Position numbers and translations under genes: made by a program. Below the pieces are notes generated by a model, which was given only the letters and a program-made list of their open reading frames with translations, made no database searches and had not been told where the DNA came from. Shown here piece after piece: positions 8,006-15,763 of a DNA stretch of 41,238 nt. Each line of letters opens with the position of its first letter. The first letter of the stretch is position 1. The stretch lies in contig CADAXR010000008.1 of assembly GCA_902791945.1 (NCBI GenBank), forward strand, positions 1 through 41,238, read 5' to 3'. The DNA is from an uncultured Bacteroidia bacterium (GTDB lineage Bacteria; Bacteroidota; Bacteroidia; Bacteroidales; UBA932).

Positions 8006-8835
8006 ATAGCAGATTTATATTCTCCAAGTATCTTGAGGCCTTCCACGAGGGGCATTATGGCCGAAAGAGCCTGCGAGTAGCGGGCATAGCTTCCGAACTT
8101 GATGTCGGCGTAGAAGAAGTACTGCCACTGCTTCCCGGGGATGGGGAGCGACTGGATCCTCGTGAGGTTCATCCCGTAGAACGAAAGTATGGTTAGAATC
8201 GCGGAGAGGGACCCCACTTCGTGGGCCAGGGTGAAGCATATCGAGGCCTTGTCAATCTCGTCTTTCGGAATGGAGAGCGCCGGGTCCAGGATTACGAAAC
8301 GGGTGAAATTCTCCTTGTAGGTCTCGATGCTCTCGCGGAGGATTTCCAGGCCGTAGAGGCCGGCGGCGAGGGCTGAACCGACGGCGCCGATGCCCATGAG
8401 CCCTTCGCGGGCGATTTCGGCGGCGCTTTTTGCCGTGTCCTCCGACTCCACCACCTTTATCCACGGACACTCTTTCTCGAAGAAATCGCGGGTCTGGTTG
8501 ATGGCCATGTAGTGGGTCCTGACCTCGCGGATGTCTTCAAACGTCTGCCCCGGAAGGGCCATCAGGTTCTGCTGTATGCGCAGATAGACTTCTCCCTTGA
8601 TCCTGGCGTCGTGGCGCTCGAGGAGTTCGAAATTGCGGATAAGACCGCCGGAGACGGTGTTCTCGATGGCCATCACTGCGGCGTCGGCTTCCCCGGACTC
8701 CATCGCCCGGTAGAGGTCGTCGAAGGTGTTGCATTCGACGACCTCCGGCATCTCGCCGGGGGCTGCCGGGTAGAACAATCTTGCGGCCTCCTCGTGGAAG
8801 CTGCCCCTGTATCCCTGAATTGCTACTTTTTTCAT
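8002..8835 (-). CDS. pheA: prephenate dehydratase with ACT domain
   Basis: Encodes 277 residues. The catalytic domain covers residues 1 to about 185, with VAIQGYRGSFHEEAA at the start, MAIENTVSGGL, and the active-site FTRFVIL (TRF) motif near its end. A regulatory ACT domain follows (LAHEVGSLSAILTILSFYGMN, then TRIQSLPIPGKQWQYFFYAD). The usual ESRP of the ACT domain reads IQSLP here, a change I recall as common in Bacteroidota. The enzyme converts prephenate to phenylpyruvate and the ACT domain normally senses phenylalanine. The frame is open much further upstream, but the MKKVAIQGY start at 8835 is the family start. It leads the pheA-aminotransferase-lpxK operon. Confidence 0.94.
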   Translation of the reverse strand: MKKVAIQGYRGSFHEEAARLFYPAAPGEMPEVVECNTFDDLYRAMESGEADAAVMAIENTVSGGLIRNFELLERHDARIKGEVYLRIQQNLMALPGQTFEDIREVRTHYMAINQTRDFFEKECPWIKVVESEDTAKSAAEIAREGLMGIGAVGSALAAGLYGLEILRESIETYKENFTRFVILDPALSIPKDEIDKASICFTLAHEVGSLSAILTILSFYGMNLTRIQSLPIPGKQWQYFFYADIKFGSYARYSQALSAIMPLVEGLKILGEYKSAI

Positions 8836-8843
8836 ACGAACCG

Positions 8844-8874
8844 CTAATTTACTCTTTTTCGGGAGAATGGCAAA
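8844..8874 (-). promoter_or_regulatory. promoter of pheA operon
   Basis: On the minus strand TTTG (8874-8871) and TAAATTAG (8851-8844) are separated by exactly 19 bases, which is the Bacteroidota layout with one mismatch in the -7 box. The box ends only 8 bases before the pheA ATG, so the message would be leaderless or nearly so. Confidence 0.55.
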
Positions 8875-8897
8875 GAGTAATTTAGTGTAGAAAATAT

Positions 8898-8905
8898 TAT
8901 ATTTG
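8898..8905 (+). promoter_or_regulatory. -7 element for the rhamnosidase gene
   Basis: TATATTTG is an exact TAnnTTTG match 29 bases before the ATG at 8935, in the 99-base divergent region shared with pheA. No TTTG is found at the usual distance upstream, so the promoter may be weak or need an activator. Confidence 0.5.
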
Positions 8906-8934
8906 CATTTCGTGACAAGAAAACATACTATCAT

Positions 8935-11517
8935 ATGAAAAGAATGCTCTTCATGGCAGCCATGGCTGCTTTTGTTTTCGCCTGCTCCGTACCGAAAGGG
9001 CCTGCAGGAAAAAGGGTTGACGCCCTCGACGACTCCGCGTGGGAAAGCTCCGAGTGGATTTCCGTCGCCGACGCCCCGGTTGTGATGGGCACTGTCCAGG
9101 CAAATGAAAATTGCCGTGCGGCAGACGGCTCCAACTGGTTCGTCTCCGACTTCGAAAATGAAAAACCGGTCCTCAAGGCCGTCTGGATGACGACCGGCCT
9201 CGGTGTCTACGAGCTGTTCATCAACGGAAGGATGGTGGGCGAGGAAGTTCTGAAGCCCGGCTTCACCCACTTCGGCAAGACCAAGCTTTCCTTTACATAT
9301 GACATTACCGACGCCTTCAAGACTGGCGCCGGCGCGAAGAACACCCTTGCCGCCCAGGTGACCCCCGGCTGGTGGGCCGACAAGATCATAACCCCTCCCG
9401 GATTCAACGGCATGAGGGGAGAGAAATGCGCTTTCCGCGGTGTGCTGGAAGTGACCTATAAGGACAGCACTACCGTTCTTTTCGGTACGGACACAAAGCG
9501 CTGGCAGGCCGGCATCGCCGGTCCTGTCAAGCATGCGGCGATCTTCGACGGTGAGGAGTATGACGCCCGCGAGCTTCCGGGATACGAGACCCGCGAGAAG
9601 CTTTCAACCCCTGTAGTCAACAGTGAGTTCCACGGAGAAATCTTTCCTTCCGATGGCGCAGAGGTCTATCAGAGATGGGACCTTGCCCTCAAGCCGGTCA
9701 GCGCCTACATCTGGAAAGATGTGGCTGACAGCACGGAGGAGCAGTACGGCAAGGTGGTCATTCTGAAAGAGTTCGCGCCCGGGGCGCCCATGATCCTTTC
9801 CGAAGGCGAGACTCTTGTCATCGACTTCGGTCAGAATGCGGCCGCAGTGCCGTCGTTCGAATTCAAGGCGGAGGAAGGCACCGAGCTGACCTTCCTCGGC
9901 GGCGAGCTCCTCAACGACGGAGCCGGCGCAAAGAGCCGCGGCATGGACGGCCCCGAGGGTTCCGTCCACAGACTCAACCTTCGTTCCCCCGACGAGGCCT
10001 TCCGCATGGTTTACACTTTCGGTCCTGAAAGGGGCTACGTCAGCTACACTCCGAGATACACCTTCTTCGGCTACCGTTACGGCTCCGTCACCGCGACCGG
10101 CAAAGTCGAGATCCGCAAGGTCGAATCGATACCCGTAACCTCCATCGCCGCGAATCTCGAGACCGGTACTCTCAAGACTGGCGACGAGAGCATCAACAAA
10201 CTCATATCCAACACCGTCTGGGGCCAGCTTTCCAATTATCTCTCGGTCCCTACGGACTGCCCCCAGCGCAACGAGCGCCTTGGCTGGACGGCCGACACCC
10301 AGGTCTTTACCGAGACCGGCACTTTCTTCGCCAACACCGATCCCTTCTTCCACAAATGGATGCGCGACATGCGCAACTCCGTGTCGGAGACCGGCTCCTT
10401 CCCCGGAGTCGCCCCGACGGCGCAGTACGGCGGCAGCATGATGCGGCTCGGCTGGGCCGATGCCGGTATCATCGTGCCCTGGACTGTCTGGAAGCAGTTC
10501 GGCGACAAATCCATCATCGATGAGAACTGGGATGCCATGGACCGCTATTTCGGCCACATCACCGAGACCAGCTTCTCCCACGAGGCCATCAAGGAGGAGA
10601 ACGGCAACTACCAGTGGGCCGACTGGCTCAGCTACGAGCCCCTCGAGAGCTGCAGCCACAGGGCTCAGTACAAGGATGAGAACGGAAAATGGCAGCCCCT
10701 GCCCGAGTCCATTATCTACTGGAATTATCTCGCCGGAAGCTACTGGGCCATGGATGCCGGGATGATGGCGGACATGGCCGCTGCGACCGGCCGTGACGCC
10801 GCTTCATTCGTGATGATCGAAGAACTTGCCAAGGATTACCTCAGGAGGGAATTCCTGAACGAGGACGGCACTTTCAAGCTCGAAATCCTCAACACGATGC
10901 AGACCCCGGCCCTCTTCGCCCTCAAGCTCGGACTTGTCGAAGGGGAGGCGAAAGAGGCCGTCAAGGCCCGTCTCCGCGCCAATTTCGCGGAGCATGACGG
11001 CTGCCTCCAGACCGGCTTCCTCGGGACTTCCATCCTCATGTCCACCCTCACTGAAAACGGCATGTCCGACATTGCCTGGGACCTTCTCTTCCAGCGCAAG
11101 AACCCGAGCTGGCTCTACTCCGTGGACAACGGCGCGACCACCATTTGGGAGCGCTGGAACAGCTACACCATCGAGTCCGGCATGGGCCCGAAGGGCATGA
11201 ACAGTTTCAACCACTACGCCTACGGCTGTGTCTGCCAGTGGATCTGGGAGACCGCCGCCGGCATCAATGCCGACAAGGCCGAGCCCGGCTTCAAGCATAT
11301 AATCCTGAAGCCCGTTCCGGACAAGAGGCTCGGTAGCATCGACGCCTCCTTCAACTCCGCTTCCGGACTTATCAAGAGTGCCTGGAAGTACGAAGGCGAC
11401 AACTGGACCTGGGATTTCACCATTCCCGAAGGTGCAACCGCATCTGTTTTCCTCCCCGGAGAGGATTCTGCGAAGGAGTACGAGGCGGGTTCCTACACTC
11501 TTTCGAAGCAGTTGTAG
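8935..11517 (+). CDS. alpha-L-rhamnosidase (GH78), lipoprotein
   Basis: Encodes 860 residues. A signal peptide with a cysteine at VFACS indicates a lipoprotein, followed by beta-sandwich domains (VYELFINGRMVGEEVLKPG is the typical accessory-domain signature). The GH78 (alpha/alpha)6 barrel carries SVPTDCPQRNERLGWTAD near residues 437-454, with the acidic residues expected of the inverting catalytic site, and TTIWERWNSY with its glutamate near 738. GH78 enzymes release terminal alpha-L-rhamnose from pectins, plant glycosides or bacterial polysaccharides. The gene stands alone with its own promoter: no susCD, sulfatase or other glycosidase adjoins it, so its substrate is not indicated by context. 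It is separated from the large central operon by a tRNA and a regulator gene. Confidence 0.92.
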   Translation: MKRMLFMAAMAAFVFACSVPKGPAGKRVDALDDSAWESSEWISVADAPVVMGTVQANENCRAADGSNWFVSDFENEKPVLKAVWMTTGLGVYELFINGRMVGEEVLKPGFTHFGKTKLSFTYDITDAFKTGAGAKNTLAAQVTPGWWADKIITPPGFNGMRGEKCAFRGVLEVTYKDSTTVLFGTDTKRWQAGIAGPVKHAAIFDGEEYDARELPGYETREKLSTPVVNSEFHGEIFPSDGAEVYQRWDLALKPVSAYIWKDVADSTEEQYGKVVILKEFAPGAPMILSEGETLVIDFGQNAAAVPSFEFKAEEGTELTFLGGELLNDGAGAKSRGMDGPEGSVHRLNLRSPDEAFRMVYTFGPERGYVSYTPRYTFFGYRYGSVTATGKVEIRKVESIPVTSIAANLETGTLKTGDESINKLISNTVWGQLSNYLSVPTDCPQRNERLGWTADTQVFTETGTFFANTDPFFHKWMRDMRNSVSETGSFPGVAPTAQYGGSMMRLGWADAGIIVPWTVWKQFGDKSIIDENWDAMDRYFGHITETSFSHEAIKEENGNYQWADWLSYEPLESCSHRAQYKDENGKWQPLPESIIYWNYLAGSYWAMDAGMMADMAAATGRDAASFVMIEELAKDYLRREFLNEDGTFKLEILNTMQTPALFALKLGLVEGEAKEAVKARLRANFAEHDGCLQTGFLGTSILMSTLTENGMSDIAWDLLFQRKNPSWLYSVDNGATTIWERWNSYTIESGMGPKGMNSFNHYAYGCVCQWIWETAAGINADKAEPGFKHIILKPVPDKRLGSIDASFNSASGLIKSAWKYEGDNWTWDFTIPEGATASVFLPGEDSAKEYEAGSYTLSKQL

Positions 11518-11526
11518 AAAAATATT

Positions 11527-11557
11527 TTTGGAAATTAAAAAAAGTTATCTACCTTTG
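11527..11557 (+). promoter_or_regulatory. promoter of tRNA-Val
   Basis: TTTG (11527-11530), exactly 19 bases, then TACCTTTG (11550-11557): a perfect match to the Bacteroidota TTTG-N19-TAnnTTTG promoter, placed 27 bases before the tRNA 5' end. It is the best promoter in the window and a useful internal standard for the others. Confidence 0.85.
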
Positions 11558-11584
11558 CATCCCCGTTCCCCACGGGGAGACAAT

Positions 11585-11659
11585 GAGGGCTTAGCTCAGT
11601 TGGTTTAGAGCGCCTGCTTGACAGGCAGGAGGTCAGCAGTTCAAGTCTGCTAGTCCTCA
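11585..11659 (+). tRNA. tRNA-Val (anticodon GAC)
   Basis: A 75-base cloverleaf folds fully: acceptor GAGGGCT pairs with AGTCCTC with one G-T wobble, the D stem is GCTC/GAGC, the anticodon stem CCTGC/GCAGG holds the loop TTGACAG with anticodon GAC, and the T stem AGCAG/CTGCT holds TTCAAGT. The discriminator is A, and CCA is not encoded. GAC reads valine codons GTC and GTT. Confidence 0.96.
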
Positions 11660-11668
11660 CAGGAGGGG

Positions 11669-11713
11669 AGAGGCTGGATTTTGGCAGCAATGCCATTTTC
11701 CAGCCTCTTTTTT
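11669..11713 (+). terminator. intrinsic terminator after tRNA-Val
   Basis: AGAGGCTGGA (11669-11678) pairs perfectly with TCCAGCCTCT (11699-11708). A second small stem TGGCA/TGCCA lies inside the loop, and a T run follows (to 11713). It starts 9 bases past the tRNA end and its T tract touches the stop of the convergent regulator gene. Confidence 0.85.
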
Positions 11714-13256
11714 ATAGCCCGATCTTCTGAATATGGGCGTCGAATTCCTCAGCGGTGCAGAGAGCGCCATGACGCATCCGGTAGCGGTAGGAGTATGTCG
11801 TGCCTACGGAGATATTGAGTGCCTTGGCAATCTTCGCGCTGTCGGTAATTCCCATCCGTATGATGGCAAGGATTCTCAGTTCAGTGCTGAACGATCCATT
11901 CTTCGTCAGGGAAAGTTGATGCGAGGGATCCATGATCTGATTGACTTGTTCAACAAAATCCGGGAAGAGCCGCAGGATTCCATCGTCGAATTCCTGAAGG
12001 TAGCGCTTGAACTCGGCGTCTGAAGACCCAGGGCTTCGGAGCATCCGGAGGAGTGATTCTTCCCCCTCGGAACGGTAGGTCCGGCGCATTTCGCTTTTCA
12101 TTTCATCCACTTTGCCTATGTAGTAGGCTGATTTTTCCATATAGTCGGATAGGATGTTATCACGGATTTTATTGCCGTCTTCAAGTCTGGCGTTGATTTG
12201 GCGAATCTGCTCGTGAGCTCTCCTCTCACGGGTGGAATATATTTGCCTGAAAACCAGCATCAGTGCCGTCAGGGCAAGGAGGAGGCCAAGGATGAAGATT
12301 AGTTCTATCTGTTGCCTTGTCCTGGCTTCGGATGTCCTGAGAAACGCCTGATGAATCAGGAGCGCGGCTTCGGAGCTCCTTATATAGTGGGACTTGTAGT
12401 TGCAGAAGACAGCATCGTTCATTGTCTTTATGATGTAGCGGCAGGCCCTTTTGTTGTCGTGTCCGCGGTGGAGATACCTGGCAAGGGAGAAGAGGGAATT
12501 GTACTCCTTGGTCGCGGTAGTCAGGTCCAGAATGGCTGCGTTTATGTAATGATCTACTGCTTCTTCTGTGTGTCCGGCGTTCATCAGACCCCTTGCCAGA
12601 TTGTATTCGTTGATAGCACGGTAGCGGACGGGAAGACTGTCTGTCTTCAGGAGTGATGCCGCTGTACTGATGGCCTCATCTTCCTGCCCGAAATACCTTT
12701 TTTCATGAAAAAGGTAGGTACGTGCGAAATAAGAGGTGGAGTCGTGCTGAAGCAGTCTTTGCCTTATCCTGTGTCGTTCTGCAGCGCAGGAATCCCTTTT
12801 TTCGGGATTAAGTTCGGACATCACCAGGAATAAGTGATGGGCGCTCTCATAATAAATCTGCATCTGTTCGTCGTATGGGAAGACTTCGGGAAGACTTTGA
12901 TATAGTTTCAGCGCGTCTTCTTCTTCTCCCAGACTTGCGAGTGCATAGATCATTGCGGAGGTGGCTATGATTGATTCCTTTTCGTTTCTTGCCAGCCTTT
13001 GCATCTCGCGTGTGTAGGTAAGGCAGGTGTCGATGTTGTAAGTCTTGTATTTCTCGCTCAGGGCCCAGGTCAGGTTGAATCTGACCGAGTCGTTGTCGGC
13101 CTGGCGCCGACGCTCTTCCAGACTGTCGACCTGCATGCGGAAACGCTGTTCGTAGACGGCTTCGTTGTCTAGTATTTCGTCTATTTTTTCAAGCCCGTTC
13201 CTGTCCGCACATGAAACGAAAAGCAGTGAAAAAAAGAATAAAAAGGACTTTTTCAT
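11712..13256 (-). CDS. membrane-anchored TPR / helix-turn-helix regulator (DUF6377-like)
   Basis: Encodes 514 residues. An N-terminal signal ends in FVSCAD, so it is probably lipidated. Residues about 30-310 are helical with TPR-like repeats (AINEYNLARGLMNAGHTEEAV). One transmembrane helix lies at about 315-337, then a charged coiled-coil stretch (RAHEQIRQINARLEDGNKI), and near the C-terminus a LuxR-like helix-turn-helix (TDSAKIAKALNISVGTTYSYRYRMR). The layout places the TPRs in the periplasm and the DNA-binding part in the cytosol, as in the DUF6377-type regulators I recall near Bacteroidota polysaccharide loci. It starts 189 bases from, and transcribes away from, the large operon, so it is the obvious candidate regulator. 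No kinase or sigma domain is present. Confidence 0.8.
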   Translation of the reverse strand: MKKSFLFFFSLLFVSCADRNGLEKIDEILDNEAVYEQRFRMQVDSLEERRRQADNDSVRFNLTWALSEKYKTYNIDTCLTYTREMQRLARNEKESIIATSAMIYALASLGEEEDALKLYQSLPEVFPYDEQMQIYYESAHHLFLVMSELNPEKRDSCAAERHRIRQRLLQHDSTSYFARTYLFHEKRYFGQEDEAISTAASLLKTDSLPVRYRAINEYNLARGLMNAGHTEEAVDHYINAAILDLTTATKEYNSLFSLARYLHRGHDNKRACRYIIKTMNDAVFCNYKSHYIRSSEAALLIHQAFLRTSEARTRQQIELIFILGLLLALTALMLVFRQIYSTRERRAHEQIRQINARLEDGNKIRDNILSDYMEKSAYYIGKVDEMKSEMRRTYRSEGEESLLRMLRSPGSSDAEFKRYLQEFDDGILRLFPDFVEQVNQIMDPSHQLSLTKNGSFSTELRILAIIRMGITDSAKIAKALNISVGTTYSYRYRMRHGALCTAEEFDAHIQKIGL

Positions 13257-13275
13257 GCTGTAAAGATATGAATTT

Positions 13276-13376
13276 ATTTGAATTTTTCAATGGGTTTGTA
13301 AATGGGGTAAATGCCATTTTATGATTCTGTATTCATGTTATACTGTTTGAAAATATATAAAATGATTTGAATTTTT
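13276..13376. repeat. pair of 12-base direct repeats in the divergent regulatory region
   Basis: ATTTGAATTTTT occurs at 13276-13287 and again at 13365-13376, 89 bases apart, in the 189-base gap between the regulator and the operon. The first copy extends into an inverted repeat TTGAA-TTT-TTCAA (13278-13290). The second copy ends 10 bases before the operon -33 box, where an activator would bind. The region is AT-rich, so chance cannot be excluded. A weak minus-strand -7 box (TATCTTTA, 13268-13261, with ATTG 19 bases upstream) may serve the regulator itself. Confidence 0.45.
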
Positions 13377-13386
13377 GACTCGCGGT

Positions 13387-13418
13387 ATTGTTTAGCCCTT
13401 CCACGTAATATAATTTTG
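13387..13418 (+). promoter_or_regulatory. promoter of the large operon
   Basis: ATTG (13387-13390), 20 bases, then TAATTTTG (13411-13418), an exact TAnnTTTG. Initiation would fall about 20 bases before the ATG at 13446. The imperfect -33 box and one-base-longer spacing are compatible with an activated promoter. Confidence 0.6.
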
Positions 13419-13445
13419 TAAAAGAATAACCGCACAGTTAAGAAC

Positions 13446-15755
13446 ATGAACTCCTCAGATAAGTTTTTTTCTTTTCTTGCCGCTGCATTCCTGCTGGTAT
13501 GTTGCACTGACAAGACTGAGAACGTGATTCCTGAGGAGGAGACCAATCCTGATGAACCCTCCCTTGCGGAAGGTATGAAGCGTTTATACCTGCGGGTTTG
13601 CTCTTATGCGGATTTTATTCCTGAAGATATAAGTTCCAGGACCGTTGTTGTCAATGGCAAGACCAGCACTCCTAAATGGAATCCGGCCCGAAGGGCCTGG
13701 TATGTCGACGTTGTAATGTCTTCATTCGACGTTTACGGTGCCGAGATGAGGGGCGAAGGATCATCGGTCTGGTATGCCGACAGTCAGTTCTCTGATATTT
13801 CCATCCCTTCGGTTCAGTTCATTCACAGGGCAAAGGATCTTACAGAAATTCCACTTATTGCGGAGTATGACCCGGAGAAAGGTAATTTTCTTGATTTCTA
13901 CCCTCCTTATGCCGTCCTTGATTTTCAAATTTCCGGGATGGAGGACATAGTTTCACTGAAGTTATGTTCTTCGGCTCCGGTCTGCGGTACTGCTACCTGG
14001 AGCAGGACGAACAGGATGTTCGTATTCAAAGGCAACTCCATGGAGGCGATACTTAACTGTACGGCCTCGGTGAACCCGGAGCATTTCCCACTGATTGTGT
14101 TTGGACATAATCTCCCTTCAGCCGTTCTCAGGGTTTGCAACGCATCTCACAAGATGGCTGAAATCCCTCTCGGTGACCTGCTTCTTGAGCCTGGTACTGT
14201 GCTCACTAAGTCCGTCACTGCCACTCCTGATGCAGGTCTGGTATGGTTCGAAGGATTCGACCGGCTCGTGTGGGGCGGAGATATTGTCGGAGAGAAGTCG
14301 GGTGTCGCCCCTTCCACCATTGTCCCGACCTTGGACGGAGATTCTGAACTCACTGGATACGAATACGCTCTTGCCCGGGTACCCTCATCGGCGCCCGGCT
14401 CCGGCTTTGTCCAAAAGTCCTTTGCATCGCAGCAGCTTCCTGTTGCTCAATTGCACCAGATGTCGGATTCATATATCAGGAGCAGGGGATTCGCTGATAT
14501 GCGCTATATGCTCCGCTGTCGGGAATACCCCGGTTATATTTCGGTCGGTACGGGCGATACAAAGCGTGGCTGGTATGCAATGTTCCCTATGAAGCAGCAT
14601 ATCGGGAAAGTCAAGAATCTTGAGATAACGTTTGATATTTGCCTGGAGCCGGCGACGAGGAATGATATCTCTTTTCTAGTCCAGGGCGGAGAAAGCGCGA
14701 TAATAAAGTGGTATGTCGACGGCGTCGAGGGATCTTGCGATGCGGTCGCCCAGAGGGGAGTGACCGATTCGCTCCGTCTTTCCCCAAGCCTGCTTGGCAC
14801 AGGCGTCTGGCGGAAGGTACGGGTTCTTGTCGATAACTGCACCGACCTCACTGCGCTTCACTGGCAGGGAATCTCCCCCGACGAAGGGGCCTACGGATTC
14901 TATCTTGACGAGATTTCGGTGAAAGAAATACCGGAGGGATGGGATAAGAAGGACAAGATCCGCCTTCTCTACTGGAATATCCAGAACGGCATGTGGGGAG
15001 ACCAGGGCAATAATTACGACAATTTCGTGACGTTCGTGAGAAAATACAACCCTGACATCTGCGTCTGGTGTGAGGCGAAAACAAACCACGAGACAGGTTC
15101 TGATGCAAGCATATCCGGAACGCCATATCTTCCGGGCCACTGGGGTGACCTGGCCTCCCGCTACGGCCATGCCTATGTCGCAAAAGCTGAGCTCGATAAG
15201 TTCCCCCAGGTCGTTACTTCCCGCTATCCCGTCACTCTCATAAAGCAGTTGGGATCACCGCTGAAGCATGGGGCCGGTATCTTCAAGGTGGAGACTTCCC
15301 GCGGGCCTGTTTATCCGCTGGCACTTCACCTCAGGCCGGATGTCAACGGCACCAGCACCGAGACCGAGAGGGTTGCCGAGATGCTCTATATTATCCAAAA
15401 CAGCGTGAACGATACCTCTCTCGGCATAAGCGGCTGGATGCTTATCGGTGACTATAACTCCACTTCCAGGGCAGATGCGCCATTCTACGGGTCGGACGCC
15501 ATCTTCCAGGTCCACGATTATCTTGCCGCCTCCACTTCCCTGATAGATTTATTCGCGTCCCGATATCCGGGCTCTTTTATGTACACGACCGGATCACGCA
15601 GACGAATCGATTATATATATATGGATAAAAGTGCATATGCACGAGTCTGCGACGCATGCGTCCTTACGGAGGAATGGACCAGCCCCGTAAGCGCCGGCAT
15701 CGCCAAATTCTACTATCCTTCAGACCATCGGCCAATGCTTGTGGACCTTAAATAA
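13446..15755 (+). CDS. EEP-family phosphodiesterase lipoprotein with N-terminal accessory domains
   Basis: Encodes 769 residues. The signal peptide ends in a lipobox (LLVCC), and an acidic stretch follows, as for surface-exported Bacteroidota lipoproteins. Residues about 40-260 look like beta-rich carbohydrate-module material, and 260-490 a jelly-roll-like domain (WFEGFDRLVWGGD). The C-terminal 270 residues form an endonuclease/exonuclease/phosphatase domain with its catalytic set intact: N511 in YWNIQNG, E543 in VWCEA, H628 in LHLRP, D669 and N671 in GDYNS, D760 and H761 in SDHRP. The fold cleaves phosphoester bonds with a divalent metal (DNase I, sphingomyelinase and inositol phosphatase are relatives). 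First gene of the operon. Substrate not identifiable, but two paralogues lie in the same operon. Confidence 0.88.
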   Translation: MNSSDKFFSFLAAAFLLVCCTDKTENVIPEEETNPDEPSLAEGMKRLYLRVCSYADFIPEDISSRTVVVNGKTSTPKWNPARRAWYVDVVMSSFDVYGAEMRGEGSSVWYADSQFSDISIPSVQFIHRAKDLTEIPLIAEYDPEKGNFLDFYPPYAVLDFQISGMEDIVSLKLCSSAPVCGTATWSRTNRMFVFKGNSMEAILNCTASVNPEHFPLIVFGHNLPSAVLRVCNASHKMAEIPLGDLLLEPGTVLTKSVTATPDAGLVWFEGFDRLVWGGDIVGEKSGVAPSTIVPTLDGDSELTGYEYALARVPSSAPGSGFVQKSFASQQLPVAQLHQMSDSYIRSRGFADMRYMLRCREYPGYISVGTGDTKRGWYAMFPMKQHIGKVKNLEITFDICLEPATRNDISFLVQGGESAIIKWYVDGVEGSCDAVAQRGVTDSLRLSPSLLGTGVWRKVRVLVDNCTDLTALHWQGISPDEGAYGFYLDEISVKEIPEGWDKKDKIRLLYWNIQNGMWGDQGNNYDNFVTFVRKYNPDICVWCEAKTNHETGSDASISGTPYLPGHWGDLASRYGHAYVAKAELDKFPQVVTSRYPVTLIKQLGSPLKHGAGIFKVETSRGPVYPLALHLRPDVNGTSTETERVAEMLYIIQNSVNDTSLGISGWMLIGDYNSTSRADAPFYGSDAIFQVHDYLAASTSLIDLFASRYPGSFMYTTGSRRRIDYIYMDKSAYARVCDACVLTEEWTSPVSAGIAKFYYPSDHRPMLVDLK

Positions 15756-15763
15756 GAAAAACT

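Noticed and set aside
8836-9534. N-terminal extension of the pheA frame by some 230 codons
   Set aside because: The extension lies antisense to the rhamnosidase gene and crosses a good pheA promoter; PheA homology starts exactly at the ATG at 8835.
9604-10659. 351-codon minus-strand frame opposite the rhamnosidase gene
   Set aside because: Antisense shadow caused by G/C-ending codons; low-complexity valine- and glycine-rich translation.
11585-11659. tRNA 3' end as an active attachment site of a mobile element
   Set aside because: No integrase, no recombinase and no second copy of the tRNA end were seen in the window.
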